Below, one piece after another: positions 7,429 through 19,500 of a DNA stretch of 33,375 nt. A program made the translations under genes and the position numbers. This stretch comes from a candidate division WOR-3 bacterium (GTDB taxonomy: Bacteria; Hydrothermota; Tepidihabitantia; SM23-42; JAOAFX01), in contig JBDRWD010000024.1 of NCBI GenBank assembly GCA_039802205.1, positions 1-33,375 on the forward strand. Reading direction: 5' to 3'. The first letter of the stretch is position 1. Every line of letters begins with the position of its first letter. The notes under the pieces are model-generated. The model ran no database searches. It saw only the letters and a program-made list of their open reading frames with translations, and was not told the origin of the DNA.

Positions 7429-8636
7429 TGTTTTTATTGTTCATTATAAATGTCGGCTGGCCCCTGGGACCCCAGGATGAAACCCATCCTATTGGAAATA
7501 ATTGGGGGGAATATCAATATTACGGGAGTGGAAGTGCCTATCTCCATCCCGGGATTGATGTGATGGGGAATTCTGTAGGCCAGCCTGTTTACGCAGTGCA
7601 GCGAGGAATTGTCAAGGCCTGGCTCACCACGCAGGCTGAATATCACTGGCGCTTAGCTATTGCTGATTCTAATATCTCTAATGACTCTGTGGAAGCCTGG
7701 CTTTATGCACATATCGATCCCAATCGATACCACAAAAATGTCGGCGATATCGTGAATGAGGGAGATCTGATCGGCTATCTTGTCCCTTGGCCTGTTACTG
7801 GTTTTGACCATTGCCATTTCGCCCGTATCAAGGATATCGGTCCGGTCTGGAATACTGCGGATTGGGCATTCGTGAGAAATCCCCTGGCAATTATTACTCC
7901 CTATGATGATACTGCAAAGCCGGTATTTGAAAATGCGTATGGAAATTACAAATTTGCGATCTGTAACAATAATACCAGCACCTATCTAAATCCTCCAACG
8001 GTCGTCACAGGAAATGTGGATATCATCGCCAAGATTTATGACAAAACCGGGATCCCGATCAACCAGAATCCAGTCTGGGAAAAAATGATTCCCATGCGCA
8101 TCAGTTATGAAATCCACGGACCCCAGAATGTGCCGGAGAGGCTCTCTTTTCTATTCCGAGGTTACCTTTACTACAGCAGCAATGTCAATGTTGTATACAA
8201 AAATGATCAAGTATGCACGAGCCGTGGGGACTACGAAAATCGAGACTTTTATTTCATCGTAACTAATACTGACGGCGATACCCTTATCGAAGCTACAGAT
8301 GCAAATTATTCCTGGAATACTACAGGTTTTCCACCTGGCAATTATTGGATTGTAGTAACAGCAATGGATGCCGCGGGTAATACAACAAAGGATAGTATGA
8401 TGGTAACCATTCCCGGTCAGTCTGTTGAAGAAAATTATACATATCTAATCGCCCGCACGAGCATTGTCAATTCTCCCAAGGCACTCAATGAACTCTTCTG
8501 TAAATTTGCGGTAAAACTATATGATGTGAATGGACGCGTTCAAAGTGACTTCCATAATCTTCCGCCGGGAGTCTATTTTGCAATCTATAAAGATAATGGA
8601 GAGTTAAAACAGAAAAAGATCGTGATAATCAAGTAA
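7428..8636 (+). CDS. M23 (LytM-type) metallopeptidase with C-terminal sorting domain
   Basis: Probable secreted peptidase or peptidoglycan-binding relative. An M23 domain spans about residues 25-150. The zinc-binding His-x3-Asp is in YLHPGIDVMG and the His-x-His in FDHCHFARI, so the metal site seems complete. A middle segment (about 170-330) resembles immunoglobulin-like beta domains. The last 60 residues, with KLYDVNGRV, LPPGVYFAIY and KKIVIIK, resemble the type A sorting domain of type IX secretion cargo. The N-terminus MFLLFIINVGWPLG is an unusually short hydrophobic stretch. ATG 7428 is preferred to the in-frame TTG 7425 because AAGGAGG (7417-7423) is too close to TTG. It overlaps the previous stop codon by one base. 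The target of the enzyme cannot be told from sequence. Confidence 0.8.
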   Translation: MFLLFIINVGWPLGPQDETHPIGNNWGEYQYYGSGSAYLHPGIDVMGNSVGQPVYAVQRGIVKAWLTTQAEYHWRLAIADSNISNDSVEAWLYAHIDPNRYHKNVGDIVNEGDLIGYLVPWPVTGFDHCHFARIKDIGPVWNTADWAFVRNPLAIITPYDDTAKPVFENAYGNYKFAICNNNTSTYLNPPTVVTGNVDIIAKIYDKTGIPINQNPVWEKMIPMRISYEIHGPQNVPERLSFLFRGYLYYSSNVNVVYKNDQVCTSRGDYENRDFYFIVTNTDGDTLIEATDANYSWNTTGFPPGNYWIVVTAMDAAGNTTKDSMMVTIPGQSVEENYTYLIARTSIVNSPKALNELFCKFAVKLYDVNGRVQSDFHNLPPGVYFAIYKDNGELKQKKIVIIK

Positions 8637-8646
8637 ATTTTTTCGC

Positions 8647-8674
8647 TTGACTTAATACATAATCCGGATATAAT
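8647..8674 (+). promoter_or_regulatory. tRNA-Gln promoter
   Basis: TTGACT (8647-8652), 16-bp spacer, TATAAT (8669-8674), ending 18 bp before the tRNA. It has the same architecture as the other promoters of the window. Confidence 0.75.
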
Positions 8675-8692
8675 TAATCTAAAAATAAAGAC

Positions 8693-8763
8693 TGGGGGAT
8701 CGTCTAATGGTAGGACGATTGGCTCTGGACCAATTGGTCGGGGTTCGAATCCCTGTCCCCCAG
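8693..8763 (+). tRNA. tRNA-Gln (anticodon CTG)
   Basis: A full cloverleaf can be drawn. The acceptor stem is TGGGGGA/TCCCCCA (8693-8699 with 8756-8762), the D stem GTC/GAC, and the anticodon stem ATTGG/CCAAT with loop CTCTGGA, giving CTG at 8725-8727. The T arm has loop TTCGAAT and the discriminator is G at 8763. It reads CAG codons for glutamine. CCA is not encoded and must be added by a nucleotidyltransferase. A dedicated promoter lies directly upstream. Confidence 0.95.
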
Positions 8764-8820
8764 TTTTGATTTTTTAGAAGCGCATCTTTTCATTTCAACC
8801 CTAATTCTGCTAAAATACTC

Positions 8821-8848
8821 TTGACTTTTGAAAAATTATATTTATAAT
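8821..8848 (+). promoter_or_regulatory. Promoter for the roadblock-MglA-dnaE gene cluster, leaderless start
   Basis: TTGACT (8821-8826), 16-bp spacer, TATAAT (8843-8848). The first ATG (8855) follows after six nt. A TTG at 8828 is in frame but lies between the two promoter boxes, so it cannot be in the transcript. The start must therefore be 8855 if this promoter is used. Confidence 0.8.
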
Positions 8849-8854
8849 GTTACG

Positions 8855-9349
8855 ATGCAGGAAGGGCTTAATATTTTTGAAGAAGATTTTTGGGCGATAA
8901 CTGAATCATTAAATCGACTGCTCCAAGGGACGAATGCCCGTGCCATATTACTCATCGATAAGGCTGGACAACTAATCACTTCAGCAGGTGATACCTCGAC
9001 GATGGATGTATCATCGTTTGCCACCCTTTCTGCCGCGGATTTCGCCGCTACCAGTCAGCTTGCATCTTTGATAGGAGAGAAAGAATTCTCTACTTTATTT
9101 CATCAGGGAGAAAAGGAGAATCTCTATGTCTGTCTTGTTGCCAACCGCGTGATCCTAGCCGTTCTATTTGACCAGCGCACGACCCTGGGTCTGGTTCGGG
9201 TTAAGGTAAAGAATACAGCCCAGGAATTAGAAAAAATTTTTGAAGATATTTTCAAAAAACTGGGTAAGGATCAAATTGGCCAGAAACCGTTTGATCTTGA
9301 TTTTACCAAAGCAGCTGAGGATGAGTTGGACAAGTTATTTGGATTTTAG
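8855..9349 (+). CDS. Roadblock/LC7 domain protein (MglB-like)
   Basis: Small roadblock-fold protein (164 residues), the class that includes MglB, the GTPase-activating partner of MglA. The core (about 15-115) shows LLQGTNARAILLIDKAGQLI, a Ser/Ala-rich helix (FATLSAADFAATSQLASLIG), then FSTLFHQGEKENLYVCLV and RVILAVLFDQRTTLGLVR, as in the family. A charged helical tail (about 115-164) ends LDKLFGF. The ATG is leaderless and is fixed by the promoter. The MglA gene follows after six bases. Known: MglB-type proteins set MglA polarity in Myxococcus. Inferred: this pair controls cell polarity or surface motility, or serves as a general GTPase switch. Confidence 0.85.
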   Translation: MQEGLNIFEEDFWAITESLNRLLQGTNARAILLIDKAGQLITSAGDTSTMDVSSFATLSAADFAATSQLASLIGEKEFSTLFHQGEKENLYVCLVANRVILAVLFDQRTTLGLVRVKVKNTAQELEKIFEDIFKKLGKDQIGQKPFDLDFTKAAEDELDKLFGF

Positions 9350-9355
9350 TCAACT

Positions 9356-9937
9356 ATGGCACTGATAAATTATGCCTCAAGGGAAATAAATTGTAAGATT
9401 GTGTACTATGGACCGGGTCTTGGAGGAAAGACTACCAATATAAAATATATCTATACCAAACTTAATCCCGAAATAAAAGGAAAATTGATCAGCCTGGCTA
9501 CTGAACTTGACCGCACATTATTTTTTGATTTCTTACCGGTGGACCTGGGCACGATTAAGGGTTTTAAAACCAGATTCCATCTTTATACCGTTCCCGGACA
9601 GGTTTTTTATAATGCATCAAGAAAATTGATCTTAAAAGGTGTGGATGGTATCGTCTTTGTGGCCGATTCTCAGATTGAAAGATTTGAAGAAAATATCGAA
9701 TCCTTCCAGAATATGGAGGATAATCTAAGGACTTATAATATTTCTATTGATAAAATTCCGATTGTAATTCAGTATAATAAACGCGACCTCCCCAATATCA
9801 CCAGTGTAGAAGAACTTCAGAAGGTTCTTAACCCTCAGTTGAAGTATCCTTATTTTGAAGCCGTGGCAGTCCAGGGTATCGGGGTATTCGAAACATTGAA
9901 GGAAGTCTGTAAACGGGTTTTGTTGACCCTCTCTTGA
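9356..9937 (+). CDS. mglA: MglA-type small Ras-like GTPase
   Basis: Cytoplasmic GTPase of the bacterial MglA family, 193 residues. The P-loop is [10 protein letters not shown] (about residues 20-29). The switch II region carries [21 protein letters not shown], and VFVADSQ follows, a hallmark of MglA. The guanine-specificity motif is NKRD (about 142-145), and AVAVQG near residue 164 serves as the G5 loop. All GTP-binding elements are intact. It lies six bases after its likely regulator, the roadblock protein, and its stop overlaps the start region of a zinc-ribbon gene. There is no strong ribosome-binding site before the ATG, so coupling to the upstream gene is likely. In Myxococcus, MglA-GTP marks the leading pole. 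The role here is not shown by the sequence. Confidence 0.9.
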   Translation: MALINYASREINCKIVYYGPGLGGKTTNIKYIYTKLNPEIKGKLISLATELDRTLFFDFLPVDLGTIKGFKTRFHLYTVPGQVFYNASRKLILKGVDGIVFVADSQIERFEENIESFQNMEDNLRTYNISIDKIPIVIQYNKRDLPNITSVEELQKVLNPQLKYPYFEAVAVQGIGVFETLKEVCKRVLLTLS

Positions 9938-9939
9938 GG

Positions 9940-10218
9940 ATGTCATCACAACGGTGTAGTCGGTGCCAAAAGATTATTAATCCAGGCGACCTGTTCTACC
10001 GGCTGCTGATAAAGGTCTTTGCAGATTTTGATGGAGTAATTAATATAAAAAATTCAAAATTTGATCTCAAAAAAGAATTTGAAAAAATCCAGTGTCTACC
10101 TGAAGATTTGCTGGAGGAAGAAGTTTTCAAAGAATTTAATTTCATCCTCTGTCCTCGCTGTAAGGAGATTTATTGTGCTAATCCTTTGTTCTTGCCCCTT
10201 GATAATGTCCATTTTTAG
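9940..10218 (+). CDS. Small zinc-ribbon protein of unknown function
   Basis: About 92 residues. Two CxxC pairs, CSRC near the N-terminus and CPRC at about residue 70 (with a further Cys in IYCANP), are spaced to bind one zinc ion across a helical middle rich in Lys and Glu. I do not recognise the family. It sits between mglA and dnaE on the same strand with no room for another promoter, so it is cotranscribed with both. ATG 9940 and TTG 9934 (which overlaps the mglA stop) are both possible starts; neither has a well-spaced ribosome-binding site. Confidence 0.7.
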   Translation: MSSQRCSRCQKIINPGDLFYRLLIKVFADFDGVINIKNSKFDLKKEFEKIQCLPEDLLEEEVFKEFNFILCPRCKEIYCANPLFLPLDNVHF

Positions 10219-10223
10219 TTAAA

Positions 10224-13592
<3,369 letters not shown>

Positions 13593-13604
13593 AGGAGGAT
13601 GACG

Positions 13605-14279
13605 ATGCTTTTAATCATTCTATTCTCACATTATCTCATTGATCAACCAGATCTCACCATTCCCAAGCATGGCAACTATTCAGTCCAGCTGCGGTTTGGC
13701 CCAGAAGGAGAAATCATCGGGTATGGTGCGATAGAACTTTTGGATAGAATTTCTTTAGGATTGAGTTATGGGGCATCCAATCTTATCGGTGCTGGCAATC
13801 CAAATTTTTATAAACTTCCTGGGCTCCAGGCAAGATTGCTCATCATTGAACAATCCTGGATGGTGCCTACGATCATCTGTGGGTTTGACAATCAGGGATA
13901 TGGAGAATACGATGATACTGCTTCTCGTTATGACATCATGTCTAAAGGTCTTTATTGCCAAGTGGGGGGTATTTTCGAATATCCCGACCTAACGATTACC
14001 CCCAGCATCGGCGCAAATTACTCATTTGAACATGGTGGACATATAGATATATTTTCTGGGGTAAAGTTTAAAATAGGTTCTACCGAACTGCTTATCGATT
14101 ATACACCCAATCTGAATGATCCACGGGACCAGAATAAAGGATATTTGAATTCTGGTATAAGGTTTAATTTTTACAATCAATTATTCTTCGAATTCGCGCT
14201 GAGGGACATGCTGGATAACAGTAATAAAAACCAGCAGTTAAATAGAATGATTAAAATAGGGTATAGTTCCGCATTTTAA
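13605..14279 (+). CDS. Probable outer-membrane beta-barrel protein
   Basis: About 224 residues with a short hydrophobic start (MLLIILFSHYLI). Alternating hydrophobic and polar strands bounded by Gly, Asn and Asp turns follow, as in YSVQLRFGPEGEIIGYGAIELL, ISLGLSYGAS and GVKFKIGSTELLIDY. It ends in IKIGYSSAF, with the terminal aromatic residue typical of proteins inserted by the BAM complex. The family is not recognised. ATG 13605 is preferred to ATG 13599 because AAGGAGG ends at 13597, which leaves seven nt to 13605 but one nt to 13599. It follows dnaE by 12 bases and is likely cotranscribed with it. A parS-like palindrome begins at its stop codon. Confidence 0.7.
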   Translation: MLLIILFSHYLIDQPDLTIPKHGNYSVQLRFGPEGEIIGYGAIELLDRISLGLSYGASNLIGAGNPNFYKLPGLQARLLIIEQSWMVPTIICGFDNQGYGEYDDTASRYDIMSKGLYCQVGGIFEYPDLTITPSIGANYSFEHGGHIDIFSGVKFKIGSTELLIDYTPNLNDPRDQNKGYLNSGIRFNFYNQLFFEFALRDMLDNSNKNQQLNRMIKIGYSSAF

Positions 14280-14295
14280 TGTTTCACGTGAAACA
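14280..14295. promoter_or_regulatory. parS-like ParB-binding site
   Basis: TGTTTCACGTGAAACA is a perfect 16-bp palindrome that matches the chromosomal parS consensus known from Bacillus and many other phyla. With flanking bases the palindrome extends to 20 bp (14278-14297). It lies between the barrel gene stop and the thioredoxin-like gene. In most bacteria parS sites cluster near the replication origin, where ParB loads and recruits SMC. No parA or parB is in the window. Confidence 0.85.
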
Positions 14296-14317
14296 TTAAA
14301 AAGGAGGTAGAGGAATT

Positions 14318-14668
14318 ATGATAAAAGAATTAACCGATATCGATTTCTTTCAGGAGGTAGAGAAATCCTCCCTCCCTTACATGGTTTATTTTTGGGCAAT
14401 CTGGTCACCGAGTTGTAAAGCAATGAGCAAGTATATTGAGGAAATTGATAGGGAATATTCAGATAAAATCAACATCGCTAAGGTGAATGTTGATAATGAG
14501 ATAAAGACCGCCAACGAATACGATATTCAAAACATACCCACAATACTCATCTTTGTGGGAGGGACGGTGAAAGAAAGAATAATCGGGACAATCTCCAAGG
14601 AGGCTTTAATGAAAAAGCTCAATAAATATCTGGGGATGAAGCCAAGAAAAACAAAGGAGACAAAATGA
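14318..14668 (+). CDS. Thioredoxin-like protein with altered active site (WSPSC)
   Basis: 116 residues with the thioredoxin fold in order: an N-terminal strand, then YMVYFWAIWSPSCKAMSKYI, INIAKVNVDNE, the cis-Pro segment QNIPTILIFVGG and the helix KEALMKKLNKYL. The usual WCGPC is WSPSC here, so the N-terminal nucleophilic Cys is Ser and only the resolving Cys remains. It therefore cannot work as an ordinary dithiol reductase. A monothiol, chaperone-like or binding role is possible. AAGGAGG lies about 10 nt before the ATG. The TlpA-like gene starts before this one ends (four-base overlap), so the two are cotranscribed. Confidence 0.85.
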   Translation: MIKELTDIDFFQEVEKSSLPYMVYFWAIWSPSCKAMSKYIEEIDREYSDKINIAKVNVDNEIKTANEYDIQNIPTILIFVGGTVKERIIGTISKEALMKKLNKYLGMKPRKTKETK

Positions 14669-15159
14669 AAAAAGTATCGATTACAATCATAACCACCTGT
14701 CTAATTTTTACGCTTTTTTGTACTAAGGAAAAGAGTGGAACTTCGGATATAAAGGGAAATGATTTCACCCTGAAGTCCCTCCAGGGTGAGGAGTATACGC
14801 TTTCTAAGTTAAAAGGCAGGGTCGTAATTGTTGATTTTTGGGCAACATGGTGCCCGCCCTGCAGACGCGAGATACCCCATCTTGTTGCGCTTTATGAAAA
14901 ACACAAGGATAAAGGACTCTTGATTTTAGGGGTGAGCGCAGAAGATAAACAAACCCTTGCAACCTTTGCACGCGAGAACAATATCAACTATCCGATTCTT
15001 CTGGGGAATAACGAAGTCTTTCAAAGGTTTGGTGTGCGTTCAATTCCCCATACCCTCTTCATTGATAAGAAAGGAAATGTAAGAAAGACCCAGATCGGTT
15101 ATGCGGATGAATTAATACCGGTTTTTGAAGCCCTTCTTGATACGTTATTAAATGAATAA
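14665..15159 (+). CDS. TlpA/ResA-like thiol-disulfide oxidoreductase, exported
   Basis: 164 residues. A Lys-Lys start, a hydrophobic stretch (ITIITTCLIFTLF) and a Cys followed by a charged linker suggest a lipoprotein or a membrane anchor; the lipobox TLFC is imperfect. The mature AhpC/TSA-TlpA domain shows FWATWCPPCRREIPHL (intact CPPC), LGVSAEDKQTLATFARENN and the cis-Pro in VRSIPHTLFIDKKG. It probably reduces disulfides outside the inner membrane, for example in cytochrome c maturation or extracytoplasmic thiol homeostasis. It overlaps the upstream thioredoxin-like gene by four bases (ATGA). The OsmC-like gene follows after 20 bases. Confidence 0.88.
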   Translation: MKKVSITIITTCLIFTLFCTKEKSGTSDIKGNDFTLKSLQGEEYTLSKLKGRVVIVDFWATWCPPCRREIPHLVALYEKHKDKGLLILGVSAEDKQTLATFARENNINYPILLGNNEVFQRFGVRSIPHTLFIDKKGNVRKTQIGYADELIPVFEALLDTLLNE

Positions 15160-15179
15160 TCTTTTTCATTTGAAAAAAA

Positions 15180-15581
15180 ATGATAACCCTCCATTGGAAT
15201 AAAAAAGGTCTGCAGTTTACGGCTGAAGACGAGGAACACCATCAAATCATCGTTGATACCGATATCCAATCCGGTGGACTAAATCAGGGTTTTAAGCCCA
15301 TGGATCTACTCCTCGTAGCCCTTGCCGGCTGCATGGGAATGGACATTGTAGCAATACTTCAGAAAAAAGGTGGAAAAATAGATTCTTTCAGAATGGTATT
15401 AAAAGGCGAAAAGAATTCTGAACATCCCAGAAGGTATTTAAGAATAATCTACGAAATTGAATGCAAGGGCGATTACCGGCGGGAAGACCTAATAAGGTCT
15501 TTTGAACTTTCCCGGGATAAGTACTGTTCGGTTTTGGCAACACTGAAAAATCCTCCGCAATTTGAGTTTAACATAATATAG
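15180..15581 (+). CDS. OsmC/Ohr family protein
   Basis: 133 residues with the OsmC-like fold. Two conserved Cys occur, in LAGCMGMDIV (about residue 57) and in RDKYCSVLATL (about residue 119), at the positions of the peroxidatic and resolving Cys. The N-terminal strand region ending GGLNQGFKPMDLLLVALAG is typical. Family members reduce organic hydroperoxides using thiol partners. The two thioredoxin-fold genes directly upstream make a redox role plausible. It resembles the YhfA-like subgroup more than Ohr itself. There is no clear ribosome-binding site before the ATG; A-rich sequence precedes it. It is the last plus-strand gene before a convergent junction of 39 bases with no obvious terminator hairpin. 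Confidence 0.85.
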   Translation: MITLHWNKKGLQFTAEDEEHHQIIVDTDIQSGGLNQGFKPMDLLLVALAGCMGMDIVAILQKKGGKIDSFRMVLKGEKNSEHPRRYLRIIYEIECKGDYRREDLIRSFELSRDKYCSVLATLKNPPQFEFNII

Positions 15582-15620
15582 ATCTGAAACAATATACTAA
15601 ATTTTAGCATAAATATTCAA

Positions 15621-16535
15621 TTATCCCCTGCCCGCCGATCCAAAAAGGATTATTTTTTCTTTTACCACCCCTTTTATCACGGCTCGGGCATGGTTTAATA
15701 TCCGGCGCGGGTCGAACTCCTCAGGAGTTCTGAATAAAAATTCCCGAATCGCCGCAGTGAAGGCGATTCTGATATCGGTATCCACATTGATCTTGGTGAT
15801 ACCATTTTTGACAGCCTCTTTTATCAAACGGTCAGGGACGCCTTTTGTTTTTTCTATCCGCGCGCCAAATTTATTTGCGTAACGAATCCATTTGGGTTTT
15901 ACTCCAGAGGCACCATGAAGAACCAGAGGAATTTCCACCTGGGCAGCGATCGCTTTTAGAATATCAATCCGCAATCTGGGTTTGCCTTTAAATTTATGGG
16001 CACCGTGGGCAGTCCCTATAGCAATAGCCAGGGCGTCACACTCTGAAAGCCGGACAAACCTCGCTGCTTCATCAGGATCACTATACAGCAGATGTGCAGG
16101 CTTCATATCATCCTCAATCCCGGCGAGTTGGCCAATCTCAGCCTCAACTGATATCCCCTTTTTGTGCGCATATTTAACGACTTTTTTTGTTAAGTTTAAA
16201 TTTTCTTTAAATGGCAGATAGGAACCATCTATCATCACCGAGGTAAATCCAGCATCAATACATTTTTTTATCAAATCGAAATCTCTCCCATGATCCAGAT
16301 GGAGCACCACAGGAATCCTGGATCTTTCGGCTATGCTATATACAATCTGGACGATCGTTGACAATCCAGAATAATTTATTGCTTTTTCACTTACCCCAAT
16401 AATCACCGGCGCATTTAATTCCTCAGCAGCCTGAACAATTGCCTGAGTTATTTCCATATTGGAGGTGTTAAAATGTCCTACCGCATATTTTTTCTCTCGC
16501 GCCTGAGGAAGCACCTTGTTTAAATTGACGATCAT
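15621..16535 (-). CDS. fba: Class II fructose-bisphosphate aldolase family protein
   Basis: 304 residues, Zn-dependent class II aldolase (FBA/tagatose type). Metal and substrate motifs seen are VVLHLDHGRDFD (first His and catalytic Asp), SVEAEIGQLAG, AIAIGTAHGAHK (His ligand), VLHGASGV (His ligand) and KINVDTDIRIAFTAAIREF (phosphate binding). Fructose 1,6-bisphosphate is the most likely substrate; tagatose bisphosphate cannot be ruled out by eye. It starts two bases after the stop of the cyclase-AAA-TPR gene, with AAGG upstream of the ATG, and is the last gene of the nine-gene minus-strand operon. Aldolase would thus be transcribed with cofactor and tRNA-modification genes. Confidence 0.92.
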   Translation of the reverse strand: MIVNLNKVLPQAREKKYAVGHFNTSNMEITQAIVQAAEELNAPVIIGVSEKAINYSGLSTIVQIVYSIAERSRIPVVLHLDHGRDFDLIKKCIDAGFTSVMIDGSYLPFKENLNLTKKVVKYAHKKGISVEAEIGQLAGIEDDMKPAHLLYSDPDEAARFVRLSECDALAIAIGTAHGAHKFKGKPRLRIDILKAIAAQVEIPLVLHGASGVKPKWIRYANKFGARIEKTKGVPDRLIKEAVKNGITKINVDTDIRIAFTAAIREFLFRTPEEFDPRRILNHARAVIKGVVKEKIILFGSAGRG

Positions 16536-16537
16536 GA

Positions 16538-19500
16538 TTACCTTCTCTTAATTCCCATGCTCCGATATATTCTCATTGCGTTTTGGTAATATTTTTTCAT
16601 CTCAGACCGTCGTCGTATAAACCCCAAAAATCGGGCATACTCATAATAAACATCGGCTAAGAGTTTTTTGAATCTATTCTTCTCACAAAGTAAGATCGCT
16701 TCTTGAAAATTCTTTTCGGCATTCAAAGGATCAGTCTTGTTAAGGAAAATACCGAAGTTTAATAGACAATATACCTTCAATTCTGCGGAATTAATCAGAT
16801 TTGCAATCTCCTGGGCAGCATTTAAAAATTTCTTGGATTCATCAAATTTGCCCTGCTTGAATTTTAAATATCCAAGAGTGTTTAATACCATTCCAATGGC
16901 AAATTTATTTCCCACATTTTCAAATAACCGGCGCGCCTGCTCCAGATATCTTTGGGCAAGCTTCAAATTTCCCATCTCGGTATAAATTCTCCCCAAGTTA
17001 TAAGAGGCCATGGCGATATCTCTCCGGGCATTGAGCTGTTGGGCGATTCGAAGATATTTTTTAAACAATTCCATCGCCTTTTTGAACTTAAATTGATGGT
17101 AATATATCTCCCCTAAATTACCATAGGCAATCGCCACGCCCTGCTTCTCCCCCAGTTTTCTACTTATTTTCAGATATTGCTCAAAAGACTCAAGTGCTCT
17201 CTGATAGTCTCCTTCATTGAAATAAACTATACCAATGTTGTTTATGGCGGTCCCAACTCCAGATTTATCGCCCAGTTCTTCGGAAATTTTTAAAAATTTA
17301 TGATAAAAATCGATCGCCACCCGGGAATCACCTTTATCCTGATAGACATTTCCCAAATTACAATACGCGATACCGATGTTATGTTTATCCTCCAGTTCTT
17401 CACTAATTTTTAAATACATCGTAAAGGCATCAATTGCCTTGTCGTATTCGCCCTGCATCCGATAGGCTATACCCAAGGTATTGTAGATCAACCGCTGGCC
17501 CCGGAATTCACCAATCTCATGGGCAATGGTCAGGGCTCTTTCACATAATGCGATTGCCTTCGCCGGTTCACCCTTCAATTGGTGTACGATCGCCAAATTG
17601 TTATAAGCAACCAACATGGTCTTTTTGAGGCCGGGATCTGAGGACCATTTTTTCACTTTTTTGATGATATTTATGGACTCCAGGGCTTTCTTTTCGGCGA
17701 GGTCGATCTTCCCTTTTATACGATAAAACCAACTTTCCCAACTGGAAATCTCCGAAAGTTCTTTTAAAATCAAAATGGACTGAGAATCTGAAATCCTTCT
17801 CAATTCCTTTCTTGCCTCGTGGAGATGTTTCATGGCTTTTTCGTAAATCCCCTGCCGGTAATAAATAAGTGCCTGATGTTTAAGACTGCGCGCCCATGTG
17901 AGCCGGTCGCTTTCCGCATACTTCTTTATACTTTGATAAGTCTCCAATGCATTTTTATAATCCCCAATCAATTCATAGACCGAACCGAGTTTTTCTTTAA
18001 TGCGGACGATTCTTTGGGGCATGGTGGATGGTATTATGGAGAGACATCGCTGATAGATTTCAATCGCTGCATTATTCAAATAGAAATCTCTTTTTTTATC
18101 CCCGGCCTTCTCTAAATAATCCAATGCTTTTAACAACTCACCCCCAAGATAAAAATGGTGGGCAAGAGTATCGTAATACTCTTCAAGGTTAAACCCGAAA
18201 ATCTTTTCAATTGCGAAACCGACTTTCTGATGATAGCTCTTTAATTCTTTTTTCAACAGCGAGTTATATACCGCATCCCGAATGAGCGTGTGGGTAAAGC
18301 CATATTTATTCTCCTCGGGCAGGCCGGTGCTTTCAATTATTTTAAAAATATTTTGATGGGTAAGAAAGAGTAGATTCTTATGTAAGCGTTCGCGGCTCGG
18401 GAGCAAGGCTTGGAGCAGTTTGAAAGAAAATTCCTCACCAATGACTGCAGCAATATTTACTATGGCTCTCAATTCGGGAGCGAGGCGGTCGACTTTGGTC
18501 ATGATGAGTTCATCAAGACTGCGCGGCAGGGAAAAAGTGGCTCCGGAGGCCAAATAGGCACAGCCGTCTTTTATCTGGATCATATTTGTGTTACTAAGGT
18601 TTATAGCGAGTTCACTCAAATAAAATGGTATTGAACCCGATTTTTTCAGGAGCAGGGCCAATAATTCATCCTCAATTCTTTCACAATTAAAAATTTTTTT
18701 TAAGAGCGCAGCCGTCTCCTCCATCTCCAGAGGTTTTAGATTTAGCATGCTGAAATAAGGCAACTCTCCGGTCCGTCCGATATCAAACGAGGGTCGGTAC
18801 AGGGCAATAAGCATAATGGGTTTGTAGCCAATGGTATGGGCCAGGGTATGCATAAAATTTATGGTTTCATTATCCACCCAGTGGCAATCATCAAAGATAA
18901 TCACCAGAGGCCGGGAACGAGGATATTTCAAAATTAGCGAGTGGATCGCTTCCATTAATAAGCGACTCCGCTCCTCGGCAGGCATCGCCTCCAGCTGGCG
19001 GCGTTCAGTTTCAGTCAAATCAGCTGAAAGAAAGTACTTGTAAAATGAAATTTTTGTTCTTAAAACTGCATCATCAAGCTCCTCAATAGTTTTGGCAATC
19101 CGGCGCGCCATCGTCTCAGGAGAATCTTTTTCATTAATCCCAAATATCTTTTTGAGAATCTCCCTTAACACAAAATATGATGAGTTGCTGTGATACTCAA
19201 TCCCTTTGCCCTCAATCACTACCGCATCCACACCCAATTGTCTTTTAAACTCATAAACAAGTTTCGTTTTACCGATTCCAGCCTCACCAACAATTCCCAC
19301 AACCCTTCCTTTTCCATTTTTTACTTCTCCAAAGATTTTATTAAGATGTGCCATCTCATCACTTCTACCGATCAAAGGAATCTCCGCGATCTTCCGCAGG
19401 CTATAAGGAACTCTTACCCTGATCGGTGTAAAGACTTGTATCATGCCGCTTTTTCCTTTCACCGGAATCTTTTTTAACTTTCTATATACAATCTCCTGGC

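Noticed and set aside
8828-8854. TTG start for the roadblock protein
   Set aside because: It lies between the -35 and -10 boxes of the promoter, so it would not be transcribed from that promoter.
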